Assembly: GCA_026414745.1 (NCBI GenBank)
Contig: JAOAIK010000038.1
Coordinates: 1-64,000 of the forward strand
From: Roseococcus sp.
GTDB taxonomy: Bacteria; Pseudomonadota; Alphaproteobacteria; Acetobacterales; Acetobacteraceae
Length of the DNA: 64,000 bases
Direction: 5' to 3'
This document shows positions 1 through 7,548 of this stretch, one piece after another. Made by a program: the position numbers and the translations under genes. The notes below the pieces were generated by a model. The model was not told the DNA's origin. It was given only the letters and a program-made list of their open reading frames with translations, and searched no databases. Numbering within the stretch: the stretch's first letter is position 1; each line of letters begins with the position of its first letter.

Positions 1-215
1 AGCAGCGCCCGCACGCGCTCGGCACGCTCGCCGCCCTCGCGCAGCGCCATCACCAGCGGCTCGCCCGCATCGAGCGCCATCCGCGCCAGCAGCCGCCGCA
101 TCCTGGCCGCGCGGATGGCGGCGCGACGGGCCGCGTCGGCCTCCGCCTGCCGCCGCTTCGCGTCCAGCAGGGCGAGCCTGTCGAGCCCCGAGGGTGAGTC
201 GCGCGCCGCCTCCAT
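1..215 (-). CDS. Small MobC/TraC-like mobilization accessory protein, C-terminus off the left edge
   Basis: The visible 71 codons encode a short, charged, alanine- and arginine-rich helical protein (LDRLALLDAKRRQAEADAA near the start). Two in-frame ATGs are present at 221 and 215. The AAGGAG ribosome site directly abuts the first and lies 6 nt before the second, so 215 is preferred. It is divergent from a relaxase remnant, which is where small TraC/MobC-type relaxosome proteins usually sit. No catalytic motif is visible. The assignment rests on size, composition and position, so it is tentative. The 3' end lies outside the window. Confidence 0.5.
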   Translation of the reverse strand, partial: MEAARDSPSGLDRLALLDAKRRQAEADAARRAAIRAARMRRLLARMALDAGEPLVMALREGGERAERVRAL

Positions 216-221
216 CGCCAT

Positions 222-353
222 CTCCTTGTCCTGCCGCAACGGACCTAGGTCGCTCCCAAGACCCCGACCACCCCACCGGCCACGGAGCGGGACAGGGGAA
301 TGGCGCGACCTAGCGTCGGCGGGGCCGACGCGCGTGGAGGAGGAGCAACCCCC
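222..353. promoter_or_regulatory. Divergent intergenic region with palindromes; candidate oriT and relaxase promoter
   Basis: This gap between the accessory gene and the relaxase remnant holds a perfect 10-bp palindrome GACCTAGGTC at 242-251. It also holds a hairpin with 8-bp arms, GCGTCGGC at 313-320 and GCCGACGC at 324-331. The heptamer GACCTAG recurs at 307-313. A possible promoter reads GGGACA (289-294), 16 bp, TAGCGT (311-316). Origins of transfer commonly lie between divergent relaxase and accessory genes and contain inverted repeats. No nic consensus is clearly recognisable here. Confidence 0.35.
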
Positions 354-1108
354 GTGGCCGTGATGTTCCTCGCCGTGAAAAGCCTGAGCCGCCGCGCCGG
401 GCAGTCCGCCGTGGCCGCCGCCGCCTACCGCACCGGCTCGCGCCTGACCGACGAGCGGACGGGGCGCGTGGCCGACTACACCCGCCGCGGCGGGGTGCTG
501 GCCTCCGGCGTGGTCGGGTGGCGGGGCGACCGGGCGGCGCTCTGGAACGCCGCCGAGGCCGCCGAGCGCCGGAAGGATGCGATGGTGGCCCGCGAGGTGC
601 TGCTCGCCCTGCCGCACGAACTCGACCCCGCCGCCCGTGCGCGGCTCGTGGCCGCCTACGCCCAGTGGCCTCACCGCCGCCACGGGGTCGCGGTCGAGTG
701 GGCCATCCACGCCCCGGCGGCGGGCGGCGACGCGCGCGCCCACCACGCGCACCTTCTGCTGACGACGCGACGCGTGGAGGCCGATGGCCGCCTCGGCGCG
801 AAGACCCGCGAGCTCGACGAGGCCCCGCGCAGCCGCCACCAGGTGGAGGCGTGGCCCTGCGGCAGGCGGACGTGGCCGAGCGGCTCGACCACCGCTCCTA
901 TCGCCGACAGGCCGAGGCCGATGGCCTGCCCGAGCTGCTGCCGCAGGTGAAGGAGGGGCCGCGCGCTCGCGCGCGGAGGCCGATGGACTGGGCGGCCCGC
1001 GCGCGCCGAATCAACGCCGCCCGCGCCGCGCTCAATGCCCCGGTGCGCGACCTGCGGCGGGCGCTCACGCGCGGCACCGGCGCCATCATCGACGCGGCGG
1101 CCCGCTGA
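354..1108 (+). pseudogene. MobA/MobL (MOBQ-type) relaxase, frameshifted remnant
   Basis: A relaxase nicks plasmid DNA at oriT for conjugal transfer. GTG at 354 is chosen because GGAGGAGGAG ends 8 nt upstream. The frame starts with the typical MobA/MobL N-terminus: SLSRRAGQSAVAAAAYRTG, whose Tyr fits the nicking residue, and later RAHHAHLLLTTR, which fits the metal-binding histidines. After HQVEAW (about nt 854) this frame continues in nonsense and stops at 950. The family's next conserved segment, RLDHRSYRRQ, is found in another frame and runs on to a stop at 1108. About ten codons normally found between the two parts are missing. This looks like a small frameshifting deletion, giving a decayed mobilization gene. 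A sequencing error could also explain the shift, but not the missing codons. Confidence 0.75.
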
Positions 1109-1250
1109 CAGCGCTTGCGGAGGGGCACAGGAACGGGGCACATTCGCGCCACGGAGCAGGCCGCGAGGCACGGAAGCCCCAAGGGTTTGGTCCCCCAGCA
1201 ACGGGTCCAGGTCCCCCAGCCAGCCTTCCGCCACCGGCCTCGTTCGCGCC
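1109..1250. other. Gap between element remnant and dadA, with a short direct repeat
   Basis: No convincing gene is seen. An 11-bp direct repeat, GGTCCCCCAGC, occurs at 1189-1199 and 1210-1220. The gap marks the edge of the mobile-element remnant. It may contain the terminator region of dadA, but no clear hairpin with a T-run is visible. Confidence 0.4.
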
Positions 1251-2510
1251 CTACGCCGCCGCGTAGCGCGCCAGCGCCAGGTCCTCATGCGCGATCTCGG
1301 GCCTGCGCCCGTCGATGAGATCGGCCAGCAGCCGGCCGCTGCCGCAGGCCATGGTCCAGCCCAGCGTGCCGTGCCCCGTGTTGAGGAACAGGTTGCGGTG
1401 GCGCGTGCCGCCCACCACCGGCGTGCCGTCCGGCGTCATCGGCCTCAGCCCCGTCCAGAACCGCGCCTGCGCGAGGTCGCCCCCGCGCGGGAAGAGATCG
1501 CCCACCGAATGGGCGAGGGTGGCGCGCCGCGCCGCGCGCAGCCGCAGCGAGAAGCCCGCGAGCTCGGCCGTGCCGCCCACGCGGATGCGCTCGCCCAGCC
1601 GGGTGATGGCCACCTTGTAGGTCTCGTCCATCACGGTCGAGACGGGGGCCATGGCCGGGTCGGTCACCGGCAGGGTCAGCGAATAGCCCTTCACCGGATA
1701 GACCGGCAGCGCGACGCCCAGCGGGCGCAGCAGCGCCGGCGCGTAGCTGCCCAGCGCCACCACATAGGCATCGGCCGCGACGCGCCCCGCGCGGGTCCGC
1801 ACGCCCGTCACCGCCCCGGCCTCGGCCTCGATGGCCTCGATCGTCTCGCCATAGAGGAAGCGCACGCCGCGCGCGGCGGCCAGCGCCGCGAGGCGCTGCG
1901 TGAACAGGTGGGCATCGCCCGTCTCGTCGCCCGGCAGGCGCAGCCCGCCCACATATTTGCCGGCGACGGCGGCCAGCGCGGGCTCCGCCGCCGCGCAGCC
2001 TCCCGCGTCCAGCACCTCGTAGGGCACGCCGAAGGCATCCAGCACGCGCGTGTCCGCGCCCACGGCATCGAGCTGCTTCTGCGTGCGGAAGAGCTGCAGC
2101 GTGCCGCGGCTGCGCGCGTCGTAGTCGAGGCCCGTCTCGGCGCGCAGCGCGCGCAGGCAGTCGCGCGAGTATTCCGCGAGGCGCAGCATGCGCCCCTTGT
2201 TGCGGCGATAGGCCTCCTCGGTGCAGTTGGCGAGCATGCGCGCCAGCCAGCCGTAGAGGCCGAGGTCGAGGCGCGGCCAGAGCACCAGGGGGCGGTGGCG
2301 CATCATCAGCCACCTCAGCGCCTTGATGGGAATGCCCGGCGCCGCCCAGGGCGCGGAATAGCCGGGCGAGACCTGGCCCGCATTGGCGAAGCTCGTCTCG
2401 AGGCCCGGGCCGGGCTGGCGGTCCAGCACCGTCACCTCATGGCCGGCGCGCGCCAGATACCAGGCGCTGGTCACGCCCACCACGCCCGCGCCGAGAACGA
2501 GAACCCGCAT
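1251..2510 (-). CDS. dadA: D-amino acid dehydrogenase, small (catalytic) subunit
   Basis: This FAD enzyme oxidizes D-amino acids (classically D-alanine) to 2-oxo acids at the membrane and feeds electrons to the respiratory chain. The 419-residue product starts [12 protein letters not shown], with the dinucleotide-binding GAGVVG at residues 7-12. It has the family's [14 protein letters not shown] segment and ends with an FAD-contacting region containing [16 protein letters not shown]. Length fits DadA (about 430). ATG at 2510 is preferred over upstream in-frame ATGs because the protein then begins at the Rossmann strand and GGAGG lies 6 nt before it. A possible -10 (TATCCT) covers 2544-2539. 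It is divergent from an Lrp-type regulator, the usual arrangement for amino-acid catabolism. Confidence 0.9.
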   Translation of the reverse strand: MRVLVLGAGVVGVTSAWYLARAGHEVTVLDRQPGPGLETSFANAGQVSPGYSAPWAAPGIPIKALRWLMMRHRPLVLWPRLDLGLYGWLARMLANCTEEAYRRNKGRMLRLAEYSRDCLRALRAETGLDYDARSRGTLQLFRTQKQLDAVGADTRVLDAFGVPYEVLDAGGCAAAEPALAAVAGKYVGGLRLPGDETGDAHLFTQRLAALAAARGVRFLYGETIEAIEAEAGAVTGVRTRAGRVAADAYVVALGSYAPALLRPLGVALPVYPVKGYSLTLPVTDPAMAPVSTVMDETYKVAITRLGERIRVGGTAELAGFSLRLRAARRATLAHSVGDLFPRGGDLAQARFWTGLRPMTPDGTPVVGGTRHRNLFLNTGHGTLGWTMACGSGRLLADLIDGRRPEIAHEDLALARYAAA

Positions 2511-2606
2511 CGCCGCCTCCGCCATCCGCTGCCGGTGCAGGATAGCGGGGCGGGCGGGGCAGATCCGGCCCGAGTGGCGTGGATCTGGCGCGCAGCGGGG
2601 ATTCTG

Positions 2607-2621
2607 TCGCAGCATCTGCGA
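2607..2621. promoter_or_regulatory. 15-bp palindrome, candidate Lrp/AsnC operator
   Basis: The sequence TCGCAG-CAT-CTGCGA is a perfect inverted repeat centred at 2614, in the gap between dadA and the regulator and 20 bp before the regulator start. Lrp-family sites are typically about 15 bp and palindromic, and the family usually autoregulates and controls a divergent neighbour. The base content does not match the AT-rich E. coli Lrp consensus, so the assignment rests on symmetry and position. Confidence 0.45.
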
Positions 2622-2641
2622 GGATTTCGGAGATTCCACGC

Positions 2642-3079
2642 ATGGACGAGAAGGACCGCGCCATCCTGCGCCAGCTCCGCCAGGACGCGCGGATGCCCAA
2701 CGCGCAGCTCGCCGCGGCGGTGGGCCTCTCGCCCTCGGCCTGCCTGCGCCGGCTGCGCCTGCTGGAGCGCAGCGGCACCATCCGCGGCTACACCGTGGTG
2801 CTGGACGAGGCGCCGCCGCGCGAGGGCGTGGTGGTGATCGTGCAGATCACCCTCGAGCGCCAGACCGACGAGCATCTGCGCCGCTTCGAGGAGGCCGTGC
2901 GCAAATGCCCCGAGGTGCGCGAATGCCACCTGATGACCGGCCCTGCGGACTATCTGCTGCGCGTCGAGGCGCGCGACGCGGCCGATTACGAGCGCATCCA
3001 CAAGGAGGCGCTCTCGCGCATGCCGGGCGTGGCGCGCATCCAGTCGAGCTTCGCCATCCGCACCGTGATCCGCGCCTGA
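2642..3079 (+). CDS. Lrp/AsnC-family transcriptional regulator
   Basis: The 145-residue protein begins [20 protein letters not shown], the signature of the AsnC-type winged helix. The helix-turn-helix lies at about residues 20-45 ([20 protein letters not shown]). A RAM ligand-binding domain follows from about 65 to 140, with [16 protein letters not shown], a hallmark of the amino-acid-sensing fold. Start 2642 leaves the canonical N-terminus; the open frame extends upstream but without family similarity. Position next to dadA suggests it senses an amino acid (alanine or a branched-chain type) and controls dadA and itself, probably through the palindrome at 2607-2621. The ligand cannot be told from sequence. 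Confidence 0.88.
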   Translation: MDEKDRAILRQLRQDARMPNAQLAAAVGLSPSACLRRLRLLERSGTIRGYTVVLDEAPPREGVVVIVQITLERQTDEHLRRFEEAVRKCPEVRECHLMTGPADYLLRVEARDAADYERIHKEALSRMPGVARIQSSFAIRTVIRA

Positions 3080-3103
3080 AGGGGGAGCGCAGAACGGCGC
3101 GGG

Positions 3104-3925
3104 TCAGGCCGCGAGCAGCACCGCCTCCAGCGTCATCAGCACCGGGTTCTCCCCGGGGGTCAGCGCGCCCTCGGCGAGACCGCCCTCCATGTCCACCAGC
3201 CCGGCGCGCAGCGGCGCGCCGAGCCCGCCCGGTTCGAGAAAGGCCTCGGTGGCGAAGGGCTCGCTCACCCGGCCATCGGCGAAGCGCGCGCCGATCAGGC
3301 TGCCCACCGCCCCGGGCAGGGCGGCCCGCGCGAAGCCCGCCCCGCGCGCGAGGCCGCGCAGCGCCTCCGTCACGTCCTGGTTGGGGCGCAGCCGCAGCGC
3401 CAGCGCGTTCGCCGCCCCGGGCGCGAGCCGGCCGGGGCGCGGCTCGAAGAGGGTGAAGCCCGTCTCGGCGTCCGGCACCGCCTCGAAGCGCGCGCCGCGC
3501 AGCAGCACGCCCTCGGCGCGGATGGGGGCGGCGATCACGCTCTCCTCCGGCAGCACATGGCCGCCGCGCCGCGCGCCCCCCGCCTCGCGCCACAGCCCAT
3601 GGGCGTGGAAGAAGGGCGCGCCGTCGCGCCAGCCCAGCGTCACCGCCCCGCGCTCCCAGGCGGCCCCGCCGGGCGGGCGGTGCGGGGCGCTGTAGAAGGC
3701 GGCATGCGCCGCATCGGGCGAGGGCGCGGGCATCACATAGCCGAAGGGCTGCAGCGCGCCGCCGGTCAGGGCGAAGCTGCCGCTCTCCGCCCCCTCGAGC
3801 AGGGCGGCGAGGGCATCGAGCAGCCGCGTGCCGGCGGGAAGGTCGAGCGCGATGCGCCGCGCCGCGCAGGGCAGGGCGATGGCGCGCTCCGCCGGGGCGG
3901 GGCCGGGCTGCGCGATGCGCCGCAT
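3104..3925 (-). CDS. Tandem PPC (DUF296) domain protein
   Basis: The 273-residue protein appears to contain two PPC/DUF296 domains, a trimer-forming fold found in bacterial proteins and plant AT-hook factors. The first half carries the family's metal-site pattern: HAH at 107-109 and GGH at 121-123. The second half (from about 165) follows the same order but ends DMEGGLAEGALTPGENP with no matching histidines, so the second copy looks degenerate. ATG 3925 lies 4 nt after the stop of the upstream flavin monooxygenase, so the two genes are one transcript and probably coupled. The biochemical role of bacterial PPC proteins is not established. A function linked to the monooxygenase is inference from coupling only. 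Confidence 0.7.
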   Translation of the reverse strand: MRRIAQPGPAPAERAIALPCAARRIALDLPAGTRLLDALAALLEGAESGSFALTGGALQPFGYVMPAPSPDAAHAAFYSAPHRPPGGAAWERGAVTLGWRDGAPFFHAHGLWREAGGARRGGHVLPEESVIAAPIRAEGVLLRGARFEAVPDAETGFTLFEPRPGRLAPGAANALALRLRPNQDVTEALRGLARGAGFARAALPGAVGSLIGARFADGRVSEPFATEAFLEPGGLGAPLRAGLVDMEGGLAEGALTPGENPVLMTLEAVLLAA

Positions 3926-3929
3926 GCCC

Positions 3930-5687
3930 TCAGGCCAGCCCCATCTCCTGCGCCGCGATGCAGAGCGCGAGGGGGCGCGAGTAGATGCGCACCTGCGCGA
4001 GCCCGCCGGCGGTGAACCACAGCCCCTTCTGCGCGGTGGGGCGCCACATGTTGCGCAGCTCCCCGTCCTCGCCGAAGCCCCAGACGGGGCCGATGCGCTC
4101 GGCCACCGCATCGCCGAGCAGCCGGCGCGCCGTCTCCTGCATGTTCAGGTAGCCGGTGGCGCAGACGATGAGGTCGGCGGCGCGCAGCGATCCGTCCTTC
4201 ATGCGCGCCCCGCCCGCCTCGAAGCGCGCGATGTCGGAGAGCTGGATCAGGCCGATCTTCCCCTCCGCGATCAGGTCCGAGCAGCCGACATTGAAGTAGT
4301 AGCCGCCGCCGCGCTGCAGGTAGAGATACTGGAAGCCGGTGCCCTCGATGCCGTCGGAGAGGCGGAAGCCGCGCGCCGCGAGCCGCGCGTGCAGGGCCGC
4401 ATCCACCCGCTTCGAGATGGCGGTGGCGTGCTGGTAGCCGCGCACCAGCACCGGGTGCGGCACGGCGGTGGCGAGCAGGTCGCAGGCCTCGGTGGGCAGC
4501 CCCTCGGTGTAGATGGAATAGACGCGCTGCGCCTCCTCGATGCTCACCACATGGGTGGGGCTGCGCTGCACCATGGTGACCTCGCAGCCGCTCTCGTGCA
4601 GGTCCTGCGCCACGTCATGGGCGGAGTTGCCGGTGCCGATCACCAGCGCGCGCCGGCCCTTCCAGGCATGGCCCTCGGTGTAGGCGCCCGAGTGCAGCAG
4701 CGTGCCGGCGAAATCCCCGAGCCCCGGCAGATCGGGCATCACCGGGATGGCGCTGACCCCCGTGGCCATGACGAGATGGCGCGGCCGCACCACGCGGCGG
4801 CTGCCGTCGGCGCGGCGCAGGGTGATCTCCCAGGCCGTGTCCTCGGCGTTGCGCCGGCCCTGCTCGAGCTCCGTGCCGGTCCAGACATTGAGTTCCATCG
4901 CCTCGGCGTAGCTCTCGAGCCAGTTCGCGAGCTTGTCCTTCGGGATGAACACCGGCCAGGTGGGCGGGAAGGGCATGTAGGGCAGGTGGTTGACGTGCGT
5001 CTCGTTGTGCAGCGTCAGCGCGTGGTAGCGGCGGCGCCAGGAATCGCCGATGCGCGCCTCGCGATCCACCACCAGGGTGTCCACGCCGAAGGCGGTGAGC
5101 CGCGCGGCGATGGACAGGCCGGACTGCGCCCCGCCCAGCACCAGCACCGCCGGGTCCCGGTCCTCGTAGGCCTGGGCGCGGCGGCGGCGATCGGCCCAGT
5201 TCTCGGCCCCGAACTGGCGGGCATAGTCCTCGGGGTTGGCGTGGCGCACCGTCTCGGGCGGCGGGCGGCCGGGCAGGCCGGTGAGATGGGCGGCGATGAT
5301 CCAGCCGCGCGGGCCATCGGGGGTTTCCACGAGGCGCAGCGCGGCCTCCACCGGGCCATGCGCGCTCTCCCAGCCGATGAAGCCCTCGAGGCAGGGCGTG
5401 CCGCCGCCGCGGGTGACGCGGCGCGGCGCCGGCCAGCCCTCGAGCAGCCGCACATGGCGCGGGCGCAGCACGGGCAGCCGGGCCGCGAGCAGGGCGGCGA
5501 TGGCGGCGGGGCCCGCATGGGTGCGGATGCTCCATTCCATGGCCATCAGGTCGCGCCACCAGGATTCCGGGGCGAAGAGGGCGGCGGCGGCGGCCGCATC
5601 CCCGGCCTCCATCGCCGCGCCGAAATCGCGCACCCAGCGCGCCATCACGGCAGGCGCCTGGGCCTCGCGCAGACCAGGATCGTCCAT
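3930..5687 (-). CDS. Flavin-containing monooxygenase with N-terminal NTF2-like domain
   Basis: The 585-residue protein has an N-terminal region (about 10-135) resembling the SnoaL/NTF2 fold and a C-terminal FAD/NAD(P)H monooxygenase. The FAD Rossmann motif GGAQSG is at 185-190. The FMO/BVMO-type fingerprint DFAGTLLHSGAY is at about 325-336, and the second nucleotide-binding motif GTGNSA is at 351-356. Enzymes of this group (YUCCA-like) use NADPH and O2 to oxygenate N-, S- or carbonyl substrates. The substrate here is unknown. ATG 5687 follows a GGGAGGGACGGAG ribosome site. It is downstream of an ABC exporter (50-bp gap) and upstream of the PPC protein, probably one operon. Confidence 0.85.
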   Translation of the reverse strand: MDDPGLREAQAPAVMARWVRDFGAAMEAGDAAAAAALFAPESWWRDLMAMEWSIRTHAGPAAIAALLAARLPVLRPRHVRLLEGWPAPRRVTRGGGTPCLEGFIGWESAHGPVEAALRLVETPDGPRGWIIAAHLTGLPGRPPPETVRHANPEDYARQFGAENWADRRRRAQAYEDRDPAVLVLGGAQSGLSIAARLTAFGVDTLVVDREARIGDSWRRRYHALTLHNETHVNHLPYMPFPPTWPVFIPKDKLANWLESYAEAMELNVWTGTELEQGRRNAEDTAWEITLRRADGSRRVVRPRHLVMATGVSAIPVMPDLPGLGDFAGTLLHSGAYTEGHAWKGRRALVIGTGNSAHDVAQDLHESGCEVTMVQRSPTHVVSIEEAQRVYSIYTEGLPTEACDLLATAVPHPVLVRGYQHATAISKRVDAALHARLAARGFRLSDGIEGTGFQYLYLQRGGGYYFNVGCSDLIAEGKIGLIQLSDIARFEAGGARMKDGSLRAADLIVCATGYLNMQETARRLLGDAVAERIGPVWGFGEDGELRNMWRPTAQKGLWFTAGGLAQVRIYSRPLALCIAAQEMGLA

Positions 5688-5737
5688 GCTCCGTCCCTCC
5701 CGTCTTGCGGCGAGCATGGACCCGGGGCGGGCGCGGT

Positions 5738-7492
5738 TCAACCGGCGGGGGCGGGGTCGCGGAACTGCAGCGCGGCGAGGCGCGCATAGAGCCCGCCCTC
5801 GGCCACCAGCCCCGCATGCGTGCCCTCGGCCACCACACGCCCCGCCTCCATCACCACGATGCGGTCGGCCCGGCGGATGGTGGCGAGGCGGTGCGCGACG
5901 ACCAGCGTCGTGCGCCCGGCCGAAAGCCGCGCCAGCGCCTGCTGCACCGCCTGCTCGCTCTCGGCATCGAGCGCGCTCGTCGCCTCGTCGAGCAGAAGGA
6001 TGGGCGCATCGCGCAGCAGGGCGCGCGCCAGCGCGATGCGCTGGCGCTGCCCGCCCGAGAGCAGCACCCCGCGCGGGCCGAGCAGGCTGTCGTAGCCGGC
6101 GGGCAGGGCGGCGATGAAGCCGTGCGCGGCGGCGGCGCGGGCGGCGGCCTCCACCTCCGCCCCGGTCGCCTCGGGGCGGCCGTAGCGGATGTTCTCGGCC
6201 GCGCTGGCGCGGAAGATCACCGGCTCCTGCGGCACCAGGGCGAAGCGGGCGCGCAGTGCGGCGAGGCTCGCCTGCCGGATGTCCATTCCCTCCAGCGTCA
6301 CCCGCCCCGCCTCGGGATCGTAGAAGCGCGGCAGCAGCTGCAGCACCGTGGTCTTGCCCGCCCCCGAGGGGCCGACCAGCGCCACCGTCTCGCCCGGCGC
6401 CACGCGCAGCTCGAAGCCGTCCAGCGCCAGGTTCTCCGGCCGGCTGGGATAGCGGAAGCGCACCCCCTCTAAGGCGATGCGCCCGCGCGGCGGCGGCAGG
6501 ATGGCCGGCGCGGCGGGCGAGGCGAGGGCGGGTTCGCGCCCGAGCACCTCGAGGATGCGCTCCGCCGCCGCCGCGGCGCGCTGCACCTCGCCCCAGAGCT
6601 CGGACAGCGCGGCCCCGGAGGAGGCGAGCAGCACGGCATAGAACACGAAGGCCGAGAGCTGACCGCCCGACATGCGCCCCGCGATCACGTCCTGCGCGCC
6701 GATGTAGAGGGCGAGGGTGATGGCCCCGAAGCCGAGCAGGATGGCGAAGAGCAGCACCAGCGCGCGGCTGCGGATGCGGCGCTGGGCGGCGGCCACGGCG
6801 CGCTCCGTCTCCGCGGCGAAGCGGCGGCGCTCGGCCTCCTCCTGGCCATCGGCCTGGATGGCGGCGAGCGCGTTCAGCCCCTCCTCGGCGCGGGCGGCGA
6901 GGTCGGCCAGCCGGTCCTGCGCGGCGCGGGAGAGGCGGCGCTCGCGCCGCCCGAGCAGGATGAGGGGGGCGACCACGACGGGCAGCACCGCGAGCACGAC
7001 GAGCGCGAGCTTGAGGCTGGTCAGCACCAGCAGCGCGAGCGCGCCGGCCGCCGTCAGCGCGGCGCGCAGCCCCATCGAGACGGCCGAGCCGACGAGGGAT
7101 TGCAGCAGCGCCACGTCGTTCGTCATGCGCGAGAGCAGATCGCCGGGGGCGGCCGTCTCCACATCGGCGCGCGCGAGGCCGAGCACCCGGGCATGCAGCG
7201 CCGCGCGCAGATCGGCCGCCACGCGCTCGCCGAGCCAGGTGACGAGGTGGAAGCGCAGCGCGGTGGCGAGCGCGAGCAGCAGGATCACCCCGCCCATGAA
7301 GCCCGCCGCCGCATCGAGGCCCGGGCCCGAGCCGGCCGAGAGCCCCTCGTCGATCAGCCGCCCCACGCCCTGGCCGAGCAGCAGCGTGAGGCCGGCCGCG
7401 AGCAGCAGCGCCGCCAGCGCGGCCAGCAGCCGGGCCCGGTGCGGGCGCAGGAAGGGCCCGAGCAGGGCGAGGGGGGTGAGGGGACGGGCCAT
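5738..7492 (-). CDS. MsbA/LmrA-type ABC exporter (fused permease and ATPase)
   Basis: The 584-residue half-transporter has six predicted membrane helices in residues 20-300 and an ATPase domain from about 335. Walker A GPSGAGKT is at 374-381, the Q-loop is near 422, signature LSGGQ is at 478-482, and Walker B ILLLDE is at 498-503, with the switch His in [11 protein letters not shown]. Such homodimeric exporters move lipids, lipid-linked sugars or drugs across the inner membrane. The substrate cannot be read from sequence. It heads a run with the flavin monooxygenase and PPC protein. ATG 7492 has no clear ribosome site, and the predicted -10 (7509-7504) is so close that the leader would be only about 5 nt. 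Confidence 0.88.
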   Translation of the reverse strand: MARPLTPLALLGPFLRPHRARLLAALAALLLAAGLTLLLGQGVGRLIDEGLSAGSGPGLDAAAGFMGGVILLLALATALRFHLVTWLGERVAADLRAALHARVLGLARADVETAAPGDLLSRMTNDVALLQSLVGSAVSMGLRAALTAAGALALLVLTSLKLALVVLAVLPVVVAPLILLGRRERRLSRAAQDRLADLAARAEEGLNALAAIQADGQEEAERRRFAAETERAVAAAQRRIRSRALVLLFAILLGFGAITLALYIGAQDVIAGRMSGGQLSAFVFYAVLLASSGAALSELWGEVQRAAAAAERILEVLGREPALASPAAPAILPPPRGRIALEGVRFRYPSRPENLALDGFELRVAPGETVALVGPSGAGKTTVLQLLPRFYDPEAGRVTLEGMDIRQASLAALRARFALVPQEPVIFRASAAENIRYGRPEATGAEVEAAARAAAAHGFIAALPAGYDSLLGPRGVLLSGGQRQRIALARALLRDAPILLLDEATSALDAESEQAVQQALARLSAGRTTLVVAHRLATIRRADRIVVMEAGRVVAEGTHAGLVAEGGLYARLAALQFRDPAPAG

Positions 7493-7503
7493 GGCGTGGC
7501 TGT

Positions 7504-7542
7504 CAGCTATGGTGGACGCGGCGGATGTCCATTGCCTAGGCT
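7504..7542. promoter_or_regulatory. Overlapping divergent promoters for the ABC exporter and bciB
   Basis: Plus strand: TGGACG (7513-7518), 18 bp, TAGGCT (7537-7542), then 6 nt to the bciB ATG, so transcription would begin at the start codon. Minus strand: TGGACA (7531-7526), 16 bp, TAGCTG (7509-7504), leading to the exporter ATG at 7492. The two promoters interleave, so their firing is likely mutually exclusive. Assigned by eye from box similarity. Confidence 0.5.
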
Positions 7543-7548
7543 TGCGGC

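Noticed and set aside
1115-1318. Short plus-strand frame after the relaxase remnant
   Set aside because: Extends into dadA antisense, no similarity to mobilization proteins, no ribosome site.
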